Under the pieces are notes generated by a model, which was not told the DNA's origin, ran no database searches, and saw nothing but the letters and a program-made list of their open reading frames with translations. A DNA stretch of 41,166 nt. Source: an uncultured Bacteroidota bacterium (GTDB taxonomy: Bacteria > Bacteroidota > Bacteroidia > Flavobacteriales_F > PHOS-HE28). Location: NCBI GenBank assembly GCA_902825795.1, contig CADECG010000016.1, forward strand, positions 1 through 41,166. The letters run 5' to 3'. This document shows, one piece after another, positions 38,701 through 41,166 of the stretch. The first letter of the stretch is position 1. Each line of letters opens with the position of its first letter. A program made the translations under genes and the position numbers.

Positions 38701-40891
38701 GGATAACACCGGCCAACTGAGCGGTAGCATATTGAACACCGGTGCACTCAATCCCGGGACATATGATTTCGATTACGAAGTGAACGGGATCGGCATGTGC
38801 CCGGATGATCACGCGCATGTGGATGTGACGGTGGTGCAACAACTCGACGCGGGTACCAATGGTGTTGATAATGCGTGCGATACTGAAACGAACGTTGATC
38901 TCTTCGATGCGCTTGGAGGGAATCCCCAGTCGGGTGGAACGTGGCTGCAACTCACTGGCGTCCCGGCCCTCACGGGTGGGTTCTTCAATGCAGCTGTGAA
39001 CGGTTCAGGAACCTACCAGTTCCGTTACCGTCTTGCCGGTACTGCCACGTGCGATCCAGACAGCGCAACTGTTACCGTGAACGTGGTTGAAGGCCCGAAC
39101 GCCGGTAGTAATGGGGTGCTGAGCATTTGCGGCAACGGAACGGCGGTTCCGCTCATTACGCTGCTGGGCAACAACCCAGACGCCGGTGGCCAATGGAGTG
39201 GGCCGGGCGGCAATATGAACGGGGTTTACGATCCTGCGGCGAATGCGCCGGGCACCTATACATACACCGTGAACGGCACGCCACCATGTCAAGCCGATCA
39301 AGCAACGGTTCAGGTTTCGGAAACAACCGCGCCGAACGCTGGTGTCAGTGATGTAATCACGGTGTGCAGCAATGCTCCGGCATTCAGCATGCGAGATGAA
39401 CTGAACGGTACCCCGGCCACCAACGGCACATGGGTCGGCCCCGGCGGTACAGGCGTTGGCAACACGTTCGTTCCAGGCGTGAGTCCGCAGGGGTTGTACA
39501 CCTACACGGTCCCGGGTACTGCGCCGTGCGGTAATGCGTCGTCCACGCTTACGATCAGCGTAAGCCTCGCACCTTTTGCAGGCAACGACGCCACCTATAC
39601 GACGTGCAGCAGTGCCGGACAATTCGTAATGGTGAATCAACTCGGTGGAAGTCCGCAGCTCGGTGGCACATGGACGGGTCCTGGTGGTGTGATCAACGGC
39701 ATCTACGATCCGGCCGTGAACGATCCCGGCCTTTACATCTATTCGGTGCCGGGGCTGCCCCCATGTTCATCTGATGATGCCACGCTCGAGATCTTCGAGA
39801 ACGATGAGGCGGACGCGGGCAGTAGTTCTGCCATCAACGTATGCAGTAACGGTGGTAGTGTCATCCTCTTCAATCAGTTGGGTGGTACGCCTGATCTGAA
39901 CGGCGTTTGGACCGACCCGAACAACCAGACGTTCGGCGGCACTTTCGTTCCTAGCCAACACATCGAAGGCACCTACACCTACACGGTGCCGGGCCAATTC
40001 CCATGCACCAGCGATCAGAGCACAGTGGATGTCGTGGTGAATGATGCTCCGGATGCGGGAACCAGTAACAGCGTTGTGATCTGTAGTAACCAAGCGGCCT
40101 TCCTCCTGGTGGATCTGTTGGGCGATCCTGAATTGGGTACATGGACCAACCCCAACAACCAGTCCTTCAATGGTTTGTTCGTACCCGGTACGAGCTTGCC
40201 GGGAACGTACACGTATACGGTTGTGGGCACGGGGTCCTGTCCCCAAGCAACAAGCACAGTTACCGTCAACGTGAATACCGCCCCGAACGCGGGACAAGAC
40301 GGTACGCTCACAGTGTGCAGCACCGGCAACTCGGTGAATATGCTCACTGTGCTAGTGGGTGAACAAGCGGGTGGTACATGGACGCGGCCAGGCGGACTCC
40401 CGCACAGCGGCATTTTGCTCCCGGGTACCAATCCAAGCGGAGTGTACACGTACACCGTATCGGGACAGGCGCCTTGCAATTCCGACCAGAGTACTGTTTC
40501 GGTGACCATCAACTCCGCAGCGAACGCCGGGATCAGCAACGACACCACCGTGTGTGACAATGGTGATCCGTTCGTATTGATCGATCTGCTGGATGGTGCC
40601 CCGGCGAACGGCGGTACATGGTACGATCCGACCAACGATGTTAACCCCGGCATCTACATACCCGGTCCGGTTGCTGAACCCGGGGTGTACATGTACACGG
40701 TGAATGGCATTGCGCCTTGTCCTGCCGCCTCCTCCACCATCACGGTTATCCAGAACGATGCCCCGAATGCGGGTGGCGACAACACGGTTACGATCTGTAG
40801 TGATCAACCGGCTTTCCAACTCCTTACACAACTCAGCGGAGGCCCGGATAACAATGGCCAGTGGTCCGATCCTGACGGCGATCCATTCTGA
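35723..40891 (+). CDS. Giant secreted repeat protein, ended by an in-frame TGA within a repeat
   Basis: The signal peptide GLAAALLLALAVSGVQAQ is preceded by MTNGSEQLNRTGK if GTG 35723 is the start; ATG 35624 and ATG 35549 are in frame and give longer N-termini. After it, a CUB-like head of about 120 residues (SFLISDGPTVNSCTG ... CLTFHWTSD ... GWNATI) leads into repeats of about 80 residues. Each repeat contains DAGxN, (V/I)CSN, LxGxPxxxGTW, a PG turn, YTYTVxG, PC and ATVTV. Two cysteines per repeat suggest a disulfide in each Ig/PKD-like module. The TGA at 40889-40891 falls in the middle of repeat 20, and repeat sequence continues in the same frame to the window end. The stop is therefore more likely a mutation or error than a true end. 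A sorting domain would be expected at the real C-terminus, beyond the window. A role in adhesion or matrix formation is inferred. Confidence 0.8.
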   Translation: MTNGSEQLNRTGKGLAAALLLALAVSGVQAQSFLISDGPTVNSCTGNLYDSGGAGGDYGNGEDLTLTLCPSGGANSGLPTSVTFVSWSVQLLGVFDQLEIHDGTSTAAPTLVTGSGLVSLAGQTFIATNPSGCLTFHWTSDLLLAGAGWNATINTAPDAGLNGSNSVCSDGASFNLFNFLGGTPDAGGTWTDPGSLAHGATYNPAVDAGGAYTYTVSGGSACSNASATVTVIESAAVDAGSNGSVSVCSNELPFNLFGQLGGTPDNTGAWTGPGALPVPATYTPGTSTAGVYTYTVTAQPPCNNATATVTVTETVAPNAGSNATETICSDAANFNMLLQLGGNPQAGGVWTRPNSTVHPNNIFNPGTDQPGDWTYTVLGTGPCADATAVLTIAVIDAPDAGSNGSITVCSTDASFVLLDELGGTPDNNGTWTGPGGAFGGTFTPGIHQAGVYTYTVPGQSPCAADLATVTVTVNNAPDAGGNASISKCSNDPIFSLFNTLTGSPDAGGTWAGPSATTGNFNPATMLPGVYTYTKTGLAPCAAASATVTVSVSTAPVAGGNASVLVCSNDAAFSLFAELAGTPDNNGAWTAPGNVPHGNSFDPSNDPPGVYTYTVPGVAPCAAANATVTVSVTQAPDPGTSGTLTVCSNGTNTPLLQFLSGADAGGTWTRPNGTSHPSGAYDPANVNHAAGVYTYTLIGANPCANAQSTVTVTENPAARAGTDGTITVCSNGSSFNLLTVLGNSPNGNGTWTPPGGGASNGTFVPGTSLAGQYRYVVIGLAPCTNDTSFATVNVVAPPNPGTNGAVTVCSNGASFPLFGYLGGTPQGGGTWRNPLNQVVASGNYVPGTSIPGIYTYTVTGTTPCANESAVVTVTQVSAPNAGGDDTRTVCSNMQPVNLFQELNGNPESGGTWTGPGGAHSGTFIPGTDAAGVYTYTVTGTAPCADDLATVTMVVNPAPNAGGDGAITVCEDVVLVDLFTALVGPFDAGGTWDDQDNTGQLSGSILNTGALNPGTYDFDYEVNGIGMCPDDHAHVDVTVVQQLDAGTNGVDNACDTETNVDLFDALGGNPQSGGTWLQLTGVPALTGGFFNAAVNGSGTYQFRYRLAGTATCDPDSATVTVNVVEGPNAGSNGVLSICGNGTAVPLITLLGNNPDAGGQWSGPGGNMNGVYDPAANAPGTYTYTVNGTPPCQADQATVQVSETTAPNAGVSDVITVCSNAPAFSMRDELNGTPATNGTWVGPGGTGVGNTFVPGVSPQGLYTYTVPGTAPCGNASSTLTISVSLAPFAGNDATYTTCSSAGQFVMVNQLGGSPQLGGTWTGPGGVINGIYDPAVNDPGLYIYSVPGLPPCSSDDATLEIFENDEADAGSSSAINVCSNGGSVILFNQLGGTPDLNGVWTDPNNQTFGGTFVPSQHIEGTYTYTVPGQFPCTSDQSTVDVVVNDAPDAGTSNSVVICSNQAAFLLVDLLGDPELGTWTNPNNQSFNGLFVPGTSLPGTYTYTVVGTGSCPQATSTVTVNVNTAPNAGQDGTLTVCSTGNSVNMLTVLVGEQAGGTWTRPGGLPHSGILLPGTNPSGVYTYTVSGQAPCNSDQSTVSVTINSAANAGISNDTTVCDNGDPFVLIDLLDGAPANGGTWYDPTNDVNPGIYIPGPVAEPGVYMYTVNGIAPCPAASSTITVIQNDAPNAGGDNTVTICSDQPAFQLLTQLSGGPDNNGQWSDPDGDPF

Positions 40892-41166
40892 GGGCTCTAC
40901 ATACCCGGCAGCAGCGACCCCGGCACATACACCTACTTCATCGATGATGCGGCACCCTGTCCGGACGATCAAAGCACGGTGACCATTTTGCAGAACACGG
41001 CGCCGGATGCGGGGATCAGCACGGCGGTGTTGGTGTGCAGCGACGAGCCTGCGTTCTTGTTGATCGATCGGTTGGCGGGTTCGCCGATGGGTGGGGGAAC
41101 ATGGAGCGGCGGCACCAATGGGTTGTTCATCCCGGGTATTAGCGCAGCCGGCACTTACACATACAC
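36185..41166 (+). repeat. Tandem protein-coding repeat array, 20 copies plus a partial 21st
   Basis: Units of about 235-250 bp follow one another without linkers. Copies vary at the DNA level but keep Trp, the two Cys, the PG turn and the YTYT strand. Copies 11 and 12 (about 38590-39090) are the most divergent: their openings read CED and CDT in place of CSN, and their second halves (YDFDYEVNG, YQFRYRLAG) depart from YTYTV. The array is cut by the window edge. Confidence 0.85.
40892..41166 (+). pseudogene. Continuation of the giant repeat protein after the in-frame TGA
   Basis: The frame directly after the TGA reads GLYIPGSSDPGTYTYF..., then PCPDDQSTVTILQN. This completes repeat 20 and starts repeat 21 (TAPDAGISTAVLVCSDEP...). 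It stays open to the last base. There is no start codon or ribosome site of its own in a fitting place. It is the detached 3' part of the same gene, or evidence that the TGA is not real or not obeyed. Confidence 0.75.

Noticed and set aside
40889-40891. TGA as a selenocysteine codon
   Set aside because: The position corresponds to Gly/Asn in other repeats rather than Cys, no redox context exists, and I see no obvious bacterial SECIS-like hairpin directly after it.
36185-41166. Repeat array as a CRISPR or satellite
   Set aside because: The repeats keep one reading frame over about 5 kb, vary at the DNA level, and have no spacers.

Overview
The window reads as a chromosomal segment of a GC-rich member of the Bacteroidota, most likely the Flavobacteriales. 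The evidence is two proteins ending in type IX secretion (T9SS) sorting domains, families typical of the phylum (DUF3667, DUF4412, AsmA-like, DUF7948, tail-fibre-like surface proteins), a eukaryote-like single-chain glycyl-tRNA synthetase, a KLSTS-type MetG, promoters of the TTG / TAnnTTTG type, and the absence of clear Shine-Dalgarno sites. Genes are densely packed and many start codons overlap the preceding stop (ATGA or TGATG).

Region 1 (1-5232, minus strand) is an arsenic-response unit followed by a copper-ATPase. The order of transcription is arsR, arsM (arsenite methyltransferase with Cys-rich ends), a thioredoxin-type arsC, an aquaporin, a CcoI-like P-type ATPase, and a small membrane protein that runs off the window. 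Two ArsR-type operators overlap a well-formed Bacteroidota promoter. Two perfect 20-bp palindromes lie between arsR and arsM. No arsenite pump is present, so methylation and downhill export through the channel are the visible detoxification routes.

Region 2 (5283-15794) encodes envelope and secreted proteins: a small lipoprotein, a 1053-residue DUF7948/propeller/T9SS protein, tRNA-Arg(CCU), an M1-type peptidase with T9SS tail, a tail-fibre-like surface protein and a subtilisin-like lipoprotein. Region 3 (15798-30649) is mostly housekeeping: metG, an LD-carboxypeptidase, a DUF4412 protein, yraN, an rRNA pseudouridine synthase with a 215-residue Arg/Asp-rich head, an AsmA-like protein, an orphan histidine kinase with a duplicated sensor segment, hemW, a cyclase-family hydrolase, an MmcQ/YjbR protein, a DUF502 protein, a secreted coiled-coil protein and an EamA transporter.

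Region 4 (30579-35512) holds a translationally coupled pair on the minus strand, a redoxin-like lipoprotein and a lipoprotein joining a cytochrome c heme site to a PHM-like two-copper monooxygenase domain with all expected copper ligands, then glyQS and a DUF3667 membrane protein. Region 5 (35723-end) is a giant secreted protein made of a CUB-like head and at least 21 repeats of about 80 residues. It is interrupted by one in-frame TGA at 40889-40891, after which the same repeat continues in the same frame to the window edge.

The points most worth a second look are the TGA-interrupted giant repeat protein, the cytochrome-PHM fusion with its coupled redoxin, the pumpless ars operon with its aquaporin and twin palindromes, and the duplicated sensor in the orphan kinase.
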